Assembly (NCBI RefSeq): GCF_016918785.1
Contig: NZ_JAFFPT010000062.1
Coordinates: 68,447-132,446, forward strand
Direction: 5' to 3'
DNA: 64,000 nucleotides
Source of the DNA: Leptospira ainazelensis
Lineage (GTDB): Bacteria; Spirochaetota; Leptospiria; Leptospirales; Leptospiraceae
The translations under genes were made by a program, and so were the position numbers. This document shows, in pieces, positions 33,893 through 43,138 of the stretch; positions within the stretch are counted from its first letter, which is position 1, and every line of letters begins with the position of its first letter. A model generated the notes under the pieces. It saw only the letters and a list, made by a program, of their open reading frames with translations, was not told where the DNA came from and ran no database searches.

Positions 33893-36800
33893 TCCGATTC
33901 TTTCGGTAGGAATCGTATTTTTCTTATTTATTTATTCTTTTTTTACGCTTCGAGAAGTTCCCATCGACGCGGTTCCGGATATTACGAACGTTCAGGTGAT
34001 CGTTACGGTGAAAACCGGATCTTTGGATCCGGAACAGGTCGAAAAAGTGGTAACGTTTCCTTTAGAAACTGAGCTCATGGGAATGCCGAATCTAATCGAC
34101 GTCCGATCGGTCTCTAAATTCGGACTTTCTAATATATCTTTAGTCTTCAAAGAAGGGACCGATATCTATCAGGCGCGAGGAATGGTTCTGGAAAGAATCG
34201 CAAGCGCCAAAGAGAAACTTCCCAAGGGAATTTCACCCACGATCGTTCCCAATACGACGGGACTCGGCGAAATTTTCTTTTACACCGTGGAGGCGAAACC
34301 GGGTTCTAAGTTAGCCGCTCTTCCGGAAAAGGATCGTCTTCTTTTTTTAAGAACCGTTCAGGATTACACCGTACGTCCGCAATTAAAAGCCCTTGTATCG
34401 GGGATCGTGGAAGTTGATTCCAACGGAGGTTATGAAAAGGAAATTCATATCGATCTCAATCCGCATAAGATGAAAAACTGGGGAATCACAATCGATCAAT
34501 TGACAAACGAGTTGACTACGATCGGAGAAAGTTTCGGCGGAGGGTTTATCGAAAACGAAGGCAGGGTTGCCATCGTTCGCGCGTATGGAATCAAAAAAAG
34601 TTTAGGTTCATTATCGCAAGTCACCGTTAGGCGGACAGTTACGGGTCAACCCATTCGAGTTTCCGATATCGCACAAGTGAACGAGCACGGTAAACAAAGA
34701 TTAGGCGGAGCGAGCGCGGAGGGGAAGGAGATCGTTTTGGGAACCGCGATGATGTTGCGGGGAGAAAATAGTTATCAAGTCAATTTGGATTTGAACCGGG
34801 CCGTTTCCCGTTTGAATCTTCCGGAAGACGTTCAGGTAAAGGTGCTTTTAGAACGGTCGTTTTTGATCCATTCTACGATTAAGACCGTATTAACAAATCT
34901 TATCGAAGGTGCGGTCCTCGTAATTCTGACGTTATTCTTCATTCTATTCAACATCAAGGCCTCGATCATAGTAGCGATGATCATTCCCGGATCGATGTTA
35001 CTGACTGCGATCTTTATGAAGTTTTTCGGCATATCGGCCAACTTGATGAGCTTGGGAGCGATCGACTTCGGACTAATCGTGGACGCTTCGATCGTAATCA
35101 CGGAGAACGTTCTCACTCGATTTGAAAAAGAAACCTATCGAAACAAGGAAGAGAAAATCAAAACGATCTCTCAGGCTTCTATCGAAGTTCTAAAACCGGT
35201 TTTTTTCGGGGTTGTGGTTATCATGCTTGTTTACCTTCCGATTCTTACACTGGACGGAATTCCCGGAAGAATGTTTCGACCGATGGCGGAAACCGTTTTG
35301 TTGGCGTTGGGATTCAGTCTGATCTTAGCCGTGTTTTTATTACCTCCGCTTCTTTTCTTTTTTATTTCACCGGCGGGAAATCACAAAAACAAAAAGATCA
35401 AGAAGAGTCGTATCGTCGAACTTTATTCTTTTTATCTGCCGCGTCTTTTGGACAAACCGAAACCGATCGTGATCGGATCGATCGTATTCTTTCTGTTGAC
35501 CTTGTTTATTTATTTTAGAATGGGGACTGTATTTCTTCCAAAATTGATGGAAGGAGATTTGATGCTGGTCGTCGTGAGAGAAGGAGATATCAGCATCGAA
35601 GAAAGTTTGAGAGAACAGAAAGAAGTGGAGAAACTTCTAATGACGTTTCCCGAAGTTCAGAGCGTTTTTTCAAGAATCGGAACCAGCTCCGTCGCGAACG
35701 ATCCGATGGGAACATTCAATGCGGATACGTTTATCATCCTAAAAAAAGAAAACATAGCGGACTTGCTTAAGGAAAAAAATTGGGAAAAGTTTTTGGATAA
35801 AATTCACGTTCAAGTTCAGGAACGATTCCCTAAGTCCGAGCTTACTCTGAGTCAACCTCTGGAAGCTAGGTTTAACGAACTTCTGGAAGGAAGTCGCGCC
35901 GATATCAGCGTAAGAATTCTCGGAAAAGATCTCAATACGCTTTTGGATTTGCAGAGTAAACTCAAGGAAACTCTTCACAATATTCCGGGCGCGGCGGAAG
36001 TCGAATTGGATCCGATCATGGCTCTGAGAAAATCCAAAGTGATCGATATCACTCCCGATCCTGATAAATTAAAATATTATAATATTTCCCTTCCGGCGTT
36101 TAACAGCGTGGTGGAGGCCTCCATGAGCGGATTCGAGCTCGGAGGATATTACGAAGAAGAAGTCAGATTTCCCATCAAAATTTGGTTATCGGAAGACTTT
36201 CGAAATCAGGAATCCGAAATCGCAAACATAGGAGTTGGAACGATCGACGGCGGAATGATTCCGATTAAATTACTAGCTTCGATCGATAAAAAGGAAAAGG
36301 TTATGACTATATCACGAAATCGCTCCCGAAGGTTCGTTGCGGTTTCGGTAAATCTTAGAGGAAGAGATCTGGAAGGTTTTTATACGGAAGCGAAGGAGAA
36401 AATTTCTAAGATGGGAATTCCCAAAGGTTACTCCGTATTTTGGGGCGGTCAGATCGAAAACCTCGCAAATGCAAAGAAAAAATTGGCGATCATTCTACCT
36501 TCTACCTTTTTGATGATCTTCGTAGTTTTGTATCTCGGTCTTCGTTCGGTTCGTCAGGCGTTACTCGTATTCTTTTGTGTTCCTTTTGCTCTCACCGGAG
36601 GAATTTGGTTTCTTTTTTTGAGAGGAATGGATCTGAGCGTTTCCGCGTTTGTGGGTTGTATCGCGTTATCCGGAATCGCGGTCTTGAACGGACTCGTAAA
36701 GTTGGATACGATTCATAGAATCAGGGAAGAAAAGAATCGATCCGTAAGGGAAGCGGTCTTAGAAGGGGCTACGAGTAGAATACGACCGGTGATCATGACC

Positions 36801-36974
36801 GCGCTTGTGGCGTCTTTCGGATTTTTACCGATGGCGTTCGGTTCCGGTCTGGGTTCGGAAGTGCAAAAACCTTTGGCGACGGTGGTGATCGGGGGAATCA
36901 TTTCCTCCACGTTGCTTACTCTCGTGATTCTTCCCGTATTTTATTACTGGTTGGAAAAGAGTTCCGAAGATTAG
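33858..36974 (+). CDS. Heavy-metal RND efflux pump, CzcA/CusA family
   Basis: The 1038-residue inner-membrane protein has the HME-RND signature at its start ([18 protein letters not shown]), twelve expected helices in two halves, and two large periplasmic loops. The helix-4 motif [19 protein letters not shown] holds the acidic residues DxGxxVD of divalent-cation pumps. It exports a metal cation (Zn, Co, Cd, Ni or Cu/Ag; not decidable from the sequence) by proton antiport. The gene overlaps the TolC-like gene by 35 bases. There is no membrane-fusion (CzcB/CusB) gene beside it: the next gene is a convergent lipase. Confidence 0.92.
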   Translation: MLSRLLNISLNNPILSVGIVFFLFIYSFFTLREVPIDAVPDITNVQVIVTVKTGSLDPEQVEKVVTFPLETELMGMPNLIDVRSVSKFGLSNISLVFKEGTDIYQARGMVLERIASAKEKLPKGISPTIVPNTTGLGEIFFYTVEAKPGSKLAALPEKDRLLFLRTVQDYTVRPQLKALVSGIVEVDSNGGYEKEIHIDLNPHKMKNWGITIDQLTNELTTIGESFGGGFIENEGRVAIVRAYGIKKSLGSLSQVTVRRTVTGQPIRVSDIAQVNEHGKQRLGGASAEGKEIVLGTAMMLRGENSYQVNLDLNRAVSRLNLPEDVQVKVLLERSFLIHSTIKTVLTNLIEGAVLVILTLFFILFNIKASIIVAMIIPGSMLLTAIFMKFFGISANLMSLGAIDFGLIVDASIVITENVLTRFEKETYRNKEEKIKTISQASIEVLKPVFFGVVVIMLVYLPILTLDGIPGRMFRPMAETVLLALGFSLILAVFLLPPLLFFFISPAGNHKNKKIKKSRIVELYSFYLPRLLDKPKPIVIGSIVFFLLTLFIYFRMGTVFLPKLMEGDLMLVVVREGDISIEESLREQKEVEKLLMTFPEVQSVFSRIGTSSVANDPMGTFNADTFIILKKENIADLLKEKNWEKFLDKIHVQVQERFPKSELTLSQPLEARFNELLEGSRADISVRILGKDLNTLLDLQSKLKETLHNIPGAAEVELDPIMALRKSKVIDITPDPDKLKYYNISLPAFNSVVEASMSGFELGGYYEEEVRFPIKIWLSEDFRNQESEIANIGVGTIDGGMIPIKLLASIDKKEKVMTISRNRSRRFVAVSVNLRGRDLEGFYTEAKEKISKMGIPKGYSVFWGGQIENLANAKKKLAIILPSTFLMIFVVLYLGLRSVRQALLVFFCVPFALTGGIWFLFLRGMDLSVSAFVGCIALSGIAVLNGLVKLDTIHRIREEKNRSVREAVLEGATSRIRPVIMTALVASFGFLPMAFGSGLGSEVQKPLATVVIGGIISSTLLTLVILPVFYYWLEKSSED

Positions 36975-37010
36975 AAAAATGGAATGTTTTTTTAGGAAGA
37001 GAAAAGTCGA

Positions 37011-37046
37011 AATTCTTCCCGCAATCGAAAGACTACGGGAAGAATT
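37011..37046. terminator. Hairpin between RND pump and convergent lipase
   Basis: AATTCTTCCCG (37011-37021) pairs perfectly with CGGGAAGAATT (37036-37046) over a 14-base loop. It lies between the ends of two convergent genes and is probably a shared terminator, although neither side has a long T-run next to the stem. Confidence 0.55.
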
Positions 37047-37058
37047 GAAGGAAACTAA

Positions 37059-37979
37059 TTATTGATTACTTTTTGCGTTAGACGCCATTTTTAAAAAGTA
37101 AGCGTTTGTATCGTACCAAAATTGGCCGAGATACAGCGCGTTTGTCGCTTCCAAGTGATCGACACCCGTTGTCAAAAGAGGAATGGAAGGTCCGCCTTTC
37201 CACGTTCCCCATCTTTGAGAAGAATCCGGAACCACGCCGTCGTTGGCGATGCTCATTCCGTAGAAAGGAGCTCCGATCGCACAGATTGGATAGATGATTC
37301 CCATCGCAGGGTGTTGAATCAAATCCGGAACAGAGATCGTAGATCCGTAAGAATAATATTTTACTCCTGATACGTTCGGAGCCGCAGCGTTCAAAGCCTT
37401 CAAACCGTCGGTCGTAAGAAGTTTCAAAGCCGCCGTTGCGTTTTGGCTGGAATCACCGTAAACAAATCCGATCACGGTATTGAGTACCGTAGAAACATAA
37501 GGAAGCGCCCAACTTGGAATTACGGTCGCAACGATGTTCGCAACCGGACTTCCTCGGTGGGGCGTATTCAAAGTAGTCAGGGTCGCTACCTTTCCACTCA
37601 TAGAAAGATTCGATACCATATAACGAGCATCCAATCCTCCTTGAGAATGTCCGATGATATGCACTTTACCGGTGTAATTGTTTGCGGCCATTGCCGTTAG
37701 GATTGCATTCTTCAATTGAGAAGCTCGGTTAGAACTCGAATTCAATGCTGTAACGGAAGGCGTGAGTACGGTTGCACCTTGATTTCTCAGATACGCCGCG
37801 TTTCCACCCCAATAATCGACAACTGTGGAACCGTTTCCCCAACCGAATAGACCGTGAGCTAACACGATAGGATAGGATCCGGAAAGGGGTTTGCTGGAAG
37901 AACCGCCTCCGGAAGCAGAAAGAACGCTTGTTATAAAAAAAACAAGCAATACGCTTAAAATTCTCATCACTTTTTTCAT
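37059..37979 (-). CDS. Secreted triacylglycerol lipase (family I type)
   Basis: The 306-residue protein has a signal peptide (RILSVLLVFFITSVLSA) and a Gly/Ser-rich start, then an alpha/beta-hydrolase resembling Pseudomonas/Burkholderia family I lipases: oxyanion region YPIVLAHGLFGWG, the nucleophile IIGHSQGGLDARY, TLNTPHRGSPVAN, the Asp in SIANDGVVPDS and the His in TGVDHLEATN. It should hydrolyse long-chain acylglycerols outside the inner membrane. Family I lipases usually need a membrane foldase (Lif); none of the usual kind is next to it. GAGG precedes the ATG. A decayed copy lies just upstream (38337-38570) and two other hydrolases follow within 6 kb. Confidence 0.9.
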   Translation of the reverse strand: MKKVMRILSVLLVFFITSVLSASGGGSSSKPLSGSYPIVLAHGLFGWGNGSTVVDYWGGNAAYLRNQGATVLTPSVTALNSSSNRASQLKNAILTAMAANNYTGKVHIIGHSQGGLDARYMVSNLSMSGKVATLTTLNTPHRGSPVANIVATVIPSWALPYVSTVLNTVIGFVYGDSSQNATAALKLLTTDGLKALNAAAPNVSGVKYYSYGSTISVPDLIQHPAMGIIYPICAIGAPFYGMSIANDGVVPDSSQRWGTWKGGPSIPLLTTGVDHLEATNALYLGQFWYDTNAYFLKMASNAKSNQ

Positions 37980-38336
37980 TTGTTTTTAACCTCATGCTCT
38001 TTGGAAAGAGCGCAGGACGAAAGATAATAAAGAAGAAACCTCGTTCAAGAAAAAAATGTTAAGCGAAATCGATTCTTGCAAGTTTTTATTAAATAACGTA
38101 CGTTTGTTATATAATGTCTGTAAGAAAATTATACAATCCGAATATGCTTAAAAAAGAATATAGAGTTCCGATTTTTTATGGAGCCGTGCGTTGCGGTTTC
38201 GAATTGCAAACGAAATCCCGTGGAGAGCCGCCAAACTGCGGGATCCAGCTTCAGAGGAGTCAATTTGGGAGAATGGAAAAAACAAGTCATAGATAAAAAA
38301 AGCTTCGACGTGAGATTTTTGATTTTTCAGGAAATC

Positions 38337-38570
38337 TTATTGATTGCTCTTTGCGTTCGAAGCCAACTTGAGAAAATATGAGTTCGAATCATACCAGAGT
38401 GAGCCCATATAAAGAGAGTTCGGCGTTTCTAAGTGATCGAACCCGGTTGTAAGCAGCAAAATCGAGAATCACCTTTCCCGGTCCATCTTTGGGAAGAATC
38501 CGGTACGGTCTGTCGTTTGCGATGCTAAGCCCGTAAAAAGGTCCGCTGTTCGGTTGTAGTAAACTCAAAG
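38337..38570 (-). pseudogene. Remnant of a second lipase gene
   Basis: On the minus strand this stretch translates, over three frames, to the last ~75 residues of the neighbouring lipase: SGPFYGLSIAND, then VPDSSQRW in a shifted frame, then LLLTTGFDHLETPNSLYMGS and WYDSNSYFLKLASNAKSNQ ending at TAA (38339-38337). The lipase at 37059 reads APFYGMSIAND, VPDSSQRW, LLTTGVDHLEATNALYLGQF and ends MASNAKSNQ. The 5-prime two-thirds cannot be found upstream. It is a truncated, frameshifted duplicate. Confidence 0.82.
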
Positions 38571-38977
38571 TCTTTTTTGCCTGCGGATAAATTTCAAAAC
38601 TTTTTCATTTCCAGGACGGTTGGTTCCCTTTCTCCTAAATATCTATCTCCTGAGTAATGCTCGCGGTTTAGATTAAAAATCCACCGATTCTCTTGATGAG
38701 AATTATGGAATTATTTTATAACAAAGAGTGAAAGTATTTCGAAGACGCTTTTTCTAAGATTAAAAAAAGATCGACCTTACGATTCTTGATCCATAATCAA
38801 TAAAATATTTCTAGATTGAATCGTTTTTTGTTGGGATTCCAGTTAGAATTTCGATTTCTATAAGAGTCCTCGTTCGTAAGAAGAGGTTTTTATTTTCGAA
38901 CGAATTCTGAAAGGATTATTCTTCCCTATGCAAAAAACATTCAGAAATTCTAAAATACGAATGAAGAGGATATTGTT
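38571..38977. other. 407-base stretch upstream of the 4-helix protein
   Basis: AT-rich sequence between the lipase remnant and the DUF2269-like gene. The 5-prime part of the dead lipase gene should have been here but is not readable. It must contain the promoter of the 38978 gene. I see nothing else. Confidence 0.3.
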
Positions 38978-39496
38978 TTGATTTTTTCAACCACTCTGTT
39001 TTTGATTCTAAAATTTGTTCACGTCGCCTTCGGAATTTTTTGGGCGGGAGCTGCGTCTGTCATGGCAATTTTTGTATTACCGGCCGCGAACGCGTTGGGG
39101 CCGGACGGCGGTAAGATGATGCAACAAATCGCCAAAACGAATTCTTATCCGATCGTTTTAAATACCGTAACATTCGGGACGCTCTTAACCGGTCTTTTGT
39201 TGTATTGGAATCTATCCAACGGATTCCAGTTGGAATGGATTTTTTCGCGATACGGGATTTTGCTCGGAATCGGAGGAATGCTGGGTGTGACGGCTTATTG
39301 TTTCGGTTTGTGGATCAATCTTCCCACGGTCAAAAGAATCTCCGAGATCGGACAAATTTTTCAGAAAGGAACTCCGAGTCCGGAATTGATCGCGGAATTG
39401 GGAAAGCTAAAAAGCAAGTTTTTGTTTTCCACTCGAGTCATCGCCGTTTGTGTCGGGTCCGGAATTATGCTGATGGAATTTGCGCGGTATCTTTGA
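38978..39496 (+). CDS. Four-helix membrane protein (CopD/DUF2269-like)
   Basis: The 172-residue protein has four membrane helices, beginning LILKFVHVAFGIFWAGAAS with a His that resembles the haem/copper-site helix of CopD and DUF2269 type proteins. The start is TTG 38978, preceded by AAGAGGATATTG. It is not clearly in an operon. Family assignment is by pattern only and the function is unknown. Confidence 0.65.
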   Translation: MIFSTTLFLILKFVHVAFGIFWAGAASVMAIFVLPAANALGPDGGKMMQQIAKTNSYPIVLNTVTFGTLLTGLLLYWNLSNGFQLEWIFSRYGILLGIGGMLGVTAYCFGLWINLPTVKRISEIGQIFQKGTPSPELIAELGKLKSKFLFSTRVIAVCVGSGIMLMEFARYL

Positions 39497-39563
39497 TTGA
39501 TTTAGATATTTTATAAAATTATAATATTCCCTTTAGTTTTTCGGAGAATAAGGGTTTAGAAAT

Positions 39564-40454
39564 TTAGAGACGGCTACAGTCGCGGGGTTTTTTCGGGTTT
39601 TGGATTTTGGGAAGGTCGGAAAAGGACAAAAACGGATTCGGTTCCATTTTGGTTTGATTTTGATCGGAAGGGCTGATCCCGACGGAACCGAAAGAGGTCG
39701 GCGGATAAAAGCAGAGTGGAAACTCGTTAGTCTTTTGAAGAATCGGTTTTTCCTTTCGGATTGTATAAACGAATTCGGAAATTTGAATATAGATTCGATC
39801 CGATTTGTCCGACCAACGCAACCTATACGAGGGAGTTTCCTTCCACTCAGGCAAAGGAATCCGGCTCGTCGGTTGTAGCAAGCCGTCCGAACCTCTCGAA
39901 ATCCAGAGCAGTTCCGGTTGTAAAAATTCTAGGTCTGCATCGGTGGCCGCGGTAATCATAACGACGGAATTTCCGTCAGGTGAAGGAATGATTTGTAAAA
40001 CGACCTGGTCCGGTTTTAAATGTGTCGAGATCGAAATTTCTTTTTTCTCACTCAGATTGAACGCGCTCGGAATTCTTACAAAACTTCCGTATTGGTCGTC
40101 GGTTCCCCCGATCCAATACAAGGCTCCGGTTGAGGAATGATAGTAAACCGTTCCCGGTAAAATCCAGGACGAAAACGGAATCTCTTCCACAGGATTCGAA
40201 GATCGAGCGGGATCAAAAATTCGTATTACGGAACGATAATTTCTTTTTAAAGTCGTCCCTGAAAGCGGATTCCAAGAATCTTTTTCTTCATATAAAACTT
40301 CGGTTTGAACGATTTCTTTTCCAGATGAGGACCAACCTCTTTCCAGGGATAAGGAGGAATTCTTCCAGATCAAAAACGAACAGGAAGGAATTAAGAATAC
40401 CGAAAACATACAAACGTATTTCCGAATTTGTGTGGCGTAAGTTTTAAACGGCAT
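39564..40454 (-). CDS. Predicted lipoprotein of unknown function
   Basis: I chose ATG 40454 because it gives a proper lipoprotein signal: a basic start (MPFKTYATQIRKY), a hydrophobic core (VCMFSVFLIP) and a spirochaete-type lipobox LIPSC with Cys at residue 25. A TTG at 40499 would lengthen it by 15 residues. The mature ~270 residues are beta-rich with motifs such as ALYWIGGTDDQYG and IIPSPDGNSVVMIT, which suggest a beta-propeller-like fold (WD40/PD40 type). The end is Pro/Asn/Gln-rich. It is probably anchored in the periplasm or at the surface. Function unknown. Confidence 0.6.
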   Translation of the reverse strand: MPFKTYATQIRKYVCMFSVFLIPSCSFLIWKNSSLSLERGWSSSGKEIVQTEVLYEEKDSWNPLSGTTLKRNYRSVIRIFDPARSSNPVEEIPFSSWILPGTVYYHSSTGALYWIGGTDDQYGSFVRIPSAFNLSEKKEISISTHLKPDQVVLQIIPSPDGNSVVMITAATDADLEFLQPELLWISRGSDGLLQPTSRIPLPEWKETPSYRLRWSDKSDRIYIQISEFVYTIRKEKPILQKTNEFPLCFYPPTSFGSVGISPSDQNQTKMEPNPFLSFSDLPKIQNPKKPRDCSRL

Positions 40455-40506
40455 TGGATTTTTCAAAAAGTTTGCGGTTTCGGAAACGTTTCGGGTCAAG
40501 GCAACC

Positions 40507-40522
40507 CCGCTCGATGGAGCGG
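40507..40522 (-). terminator. Small hairpin after alpha/beta-hydrolase paralogue 1
   Basis: CCGCTC (40507-40512) pairs with GAGCGG (40517-40522) about 27 bases past the stop of the leftward hydrolase gene. The same CCGCTC..GAGCGGAG core appears after paralogue 2 (43091-43118), which supports duplication of the gene with its flank. A U-tract is absent. Confidence 0.4.
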
Positions 40523-40548
40523 AGCTGCACTCATTGACTAAAGTTGAA

Positions 40549-41373
40549 TTATCTCCAACCTTCGTTTTTCAGCTCACTGTGGTTGAGATACAATCCTGAC
40601 GATCCGATAGAAGGAGCTCTGGTGTGTCCTTGAAACTGAGTGTAAGTTACATTCGAGTTAAAAGGCCAGATTCCTTCACTCTGAGTCAAAGAAGATTGGC
40701 ACTTGCTTACACCGCCCGCCTTATTATAAGCACAGGAAGAATGATAAGCGACAGCGTAATCGTCTTCGCCAGGGAGAATCGCGGAAGCTCCGAACATACC
40801 CTTATAACCAGGAACTTGGTATACGGTAACTCCGGCAGTGTTGTTGTGGTTATACGCACCTCTCGCAGTAGAAACGATCAGGGACTTGTCCATCGCGTTT
40901 CCACCAAACCCGAAAGTGATTCCATTGAGAGCCGAAGCGAGTTCGGATCCGCCGGACGCCGCAGCGAGTGCGGTTACTTTTGTGAAATTGTAACCTTTGC
41001 TGGAAGCGCTTCCACCCAAGTTTGCGAGCCAGTATTCGGTCACGTAACAACCCGCGCTATGGCAAACGATTTTGCAAGAATTAGATCCTTTGCAATATGT
41101 ATTTGCCACAGTCGTAAAGTTAGTCTGCGCTCTTGCAGATCCGTAATTTCTAGGATCTGAAGTTCCATCGTAACCAACAAACACCTTTGCTCCGGAAACA
41201 GAATTTACGCTGCTTCCCCAGTAATTATTCACATCCACAGTTCCGGTTCCGTTGTGATTCTTATCAGACTTTCCATGTACGAACACGGTGTAAGTCTGAG
41301 CGGAAAGGGTTCCCGCTAAAAGAAAAACACAAAGAGCCAGTCCCATCATCAGCTTTGTTTTCAAATTACTCAT
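40549..41373 (-). CDS. Secreted alpha/beta-hydrolase, paralogue 1
   Basis: The 274-residue protein has a signal peptide (LMMGLALCVFLLAGTLSA, cleavage before QTYTVFV). It is an alpha/beta-hydrolase of lipase-like type: TVFVHGKSDKNHNG gives the oxyanion region, KIVCHSAGCYV is the nucleophile elbow (Ser in place of the GxSxG pattern with Cys at the first Gly), and Asp/His candidates are in GEDDYAVAYHSSC and QGHTRAP. Several Cys residues (TYCKG, NSCKI, SSCAY) probably form disulphides. It is ~90% identical in protein sequence to paralogue 2 at 43139. Substrate unknown; a lipid or ester is likely. Confidence 0.8.
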   Translation of the reverse strand: MSNLKTKLMMGLALCVFLLAGTLSAQTYTVFVHGKSDKNHNGTGTVDVNNYWGSSVNSVSGAKVFVGYDGTSDPRNYGSARAQTNFTTVANTYCKGSNSCKIVCHSAGCYVTEYWLANLGGSASSKGYNFTKVTALAAASGGSELASALNGITFGFGGNAMDKSLIVSTARGAYNHNNTAGVTVYQVPGYKGMFGASAILPGEDDYAVAYHSSCAYNKAGGVSKCQSSLTQSEGIWPFNSNVTYTQFQGHTRAPSIGSSGLYLNHSELKNEGWR

Positions 41374-41473
41374 CTTTTTTCACTATTCTCCATTTCTTTA
41401 GGGGAAAAGAAATTCTTCTCCCGCTCTAAAAGTTTGACTCTTCCAGTATTAAGTCAAGTGAAGTATCGCGATT

Positions 41474-41484
41474 TATAAATAACG
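41474..41484 (-). promoter_or_regulatory. Shared upstream motif of hydrolase genes
   Basis: On the minus strand CCGTTATTTAT lies ~100 bases before paralogue 1. CCGTTATTTAA is at about 44056-44066 before paralogue 2, and ACGTTATTTAATA at about 38088-38100 before the lipase. Both paralogues also have CTTGACT further in (about 41452-41458 and 44032-44038), which looks like a -35 box. A common regulator or shared promoter type is inferred. Confidence 0.45.
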
Positions 41485-41637
41485 GGGAAAATAAAAAAAA
41501 TATCTTAAAAAAACACTAATTATAAATAAATACAAATGTGATTGCTCTCTCTTTGAGGGAATTTACGCTGATCCACTAAAAATAATCCCTTATTTTACGT
41601 TATGTGCTCGTTTAGGGAGGGATAAGAATAGGAATTC

Positions 41638-42861
41638 ATGAAAATCGGAAACAAGTATGTGATCTATGGAGTGATTGTGTCAACAATCCTAATTCTAACG
41701 GCGTTCGTTTTCTGGCCGGAGGAAGGTGGGGCGCCTTGGTTTCAGTCCGACAGCGAAAAGAAAGAACGAGCTGAAAGAATGGCGAGAAATTCCCCGCCGG
41801 GTGGATCCGGTTCTTCCTTTGACGGCGACAATGGAGGCGGATCCCTTCAAGACATAGACGATTCCATACCTATCGAAAGAATATTAGAAGATTATAAAGA
41901 ATGGTCGCAGTATCCTCCTAGTTCGAGACCACTTTCCAAATACAACGAGGACTTGACTCGACCGTCCTTTATTCAAACGACCGCGATCCCGATGGCGGAT
42001 AACGCGGATTCGAAAGAGCCGAACGGTTACAGTTGTCAGTTGCAACCCCTTACTTGGGCGGTGATCGGTTCTCAGGATCAGATGCGAATCGTCTTTGATT
42101 GTAAAAACCCCGAAGGAAAAAGAATTCCGATCGAGATCAAAGGTTCTCGGATGTGGAGAGAATTTGACGGAGAGAAGTTCGGAACCCTAAGTCCGGACGT
42201 CGGAGATAACGGAGTGAACGGGGACGATGTCGCGAAAGATTTGCTCTATACGTTTCAATGGAAACCCACTCAAAAAGACTGGGGTGATATGATTCTCGAA
42301 GTCGATTTTCGTTACGGGCCCGGTTATAAAAAAACGGGAAAATTGAATACTTCATTCTATTCTTCGCCCGGAAAACCGGCGGAGTTGAGCGGAGCGTTTT
42401 CGGATACTACGAGCGACGGTTCACTCGTAGTTCGAGTAGGAATCAACGTTTATACCGCAGGAAATTATCACGTGGAAGCCAATCTAAAACACGCAGAAAC
42501 AGGGGAGTATATCGCTTGGGCGACTTTTGATTCTAAACTTCCTTCCGGTTACGGAGAGGCCGAGTTTTTATTTTACGGTAAATTGATTCGAGATTCCGGT
42601 TTAGACGGTCCTTACGTCGTGACGGATATCAGAGGTCACAGAGTCAATCTTGCGGTCGACCCGGAATGGTTTGGTCAAGGGGAGGCCGGGCTGAAAAAAA
42701 TTCAGGCGGCCAAAACGACGGAGCCGGATCGAGAACTCATTCTCCCATATAAGGATTTTTTTAAGACCAAGTTTTATGACGTGAAACAATTTACTTCCAA
42801 AATCTGGGACAGCAACGAGAAACAAAGAAGAATCAAGGAACTGGAGAGTATGGAAAGATAA
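41638..42861 (+). CDS. Membrane-anchored periplasmic protein between hydrolase paralogues
   Basis: The 407-residue protein has one N-terminal helix (VIYGVIVSTILILTAFVFW, ~8-26), then a Gly/Ser/Asp-rich linker (PPGGSGSSFDGDNGGG, ~53-68) and a large soluble region. The middle (~125-245) is beta-rich; ~250-345 is a second beta-sandwich (LVVRVGINVYTAGNYHVEAN, then GLDGPYVVTDIR) like the adhesion/anchor-type domains attached to many secreted enzymes. It has Cys in SCQLQP and FDCKNP. Its anchor-linker-domain plan resembles lipase foldases in outline only; there is no sequence match that I can see. It lies divergent from paralogue 1 and convergent to paralogue 2. Confidence 0.7.
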   Translation: MKIGNKYVIYGVIVSTILILTAFVFWPEEGGAPWFQSDSEKKERAERMARNSPPGGSGSSFDGDNGGGSLQDIDDSIPIERILEDYKEWSQYPPSSRPLSKYNEDLTRPSFIQTTAIPMADNADSKEPNGYSCQLQPLTWAVIGSQDQMRIVFDCKNPEGKRIPIEIKGSRMWREFDGEKFGTLSPDVGDNGVNGDDVAKDLLYTFQWKPTQKDWGDMILEVDFRYGPGYKKTGKLNTSFYSSPGKPAELSGAFSDTTSDGSLVVRVGINVYTAGNYHVEANLKHAETGEYIAWATFDSKLPSGYGEAEFLFYGKLIRDSGLDGPYVVTDIRGHRVNLAVDPEWFGQGEAGLKKIQAAKTTEPDRELILPYKDFFKTKFYDVKQFTSKIWDSNEKQRRIKELESMER

Positions 42862-43090
42862 CAAAAATATAATTTATAAAAATGGAATGTGACTTATGTT
42901 CGAAACGGGAGGAGCGTTTTTTAGTTCGGGTCGATCTGGAATTTTTCTTTTGCAATTGGAATGTGTGTTGCCCGTCGAGTCGAAAGTGCTGGATGCGAAA
43001 GGCGGGGTGAATCGGCGAAGAATGATATTAGGCTGATTTTTTTTGGAAAGGATCCTACGGAAGAGTGAATCTTTAGGATGAATCCTCGCG

Positions 43091-43127
43091 AACTCCGCTC
43101 CCCATAAAGAGCGGAGTTTCTTTTTTA
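43091..43127 (+). terminator. Rho-independent terminator
   Basis: AACTCCGCTC (43091-43100) pairs perfectly with GAGCGGAGTT (43109-43118) over an 8-base loop and is followed on the plus strand by TCTTTTTTAA. It ends the rightward transcript of the 41638 gene and stands 12 bases from the stop of the convergent hydrolase paralogue 2. Confidence 0.8.
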
Positions 43128-43138
43128 AGACGGAAGAA

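Noticed and set aside
38114..38381. Overlapping 60- and 67-codon plus-strand ORFs
   Set aside because: They lie between the lipase and its remnant, partly antisense to the remnant, without recognisable features.
40624..41160. 178-codon ORF antisense to hydrolase paralogue 1
   Set aside because: It is a shadow: the hydrolase has a signal peptide, catalytic motif and paralogue, and the antisense frame is Arg/Ser-rich.
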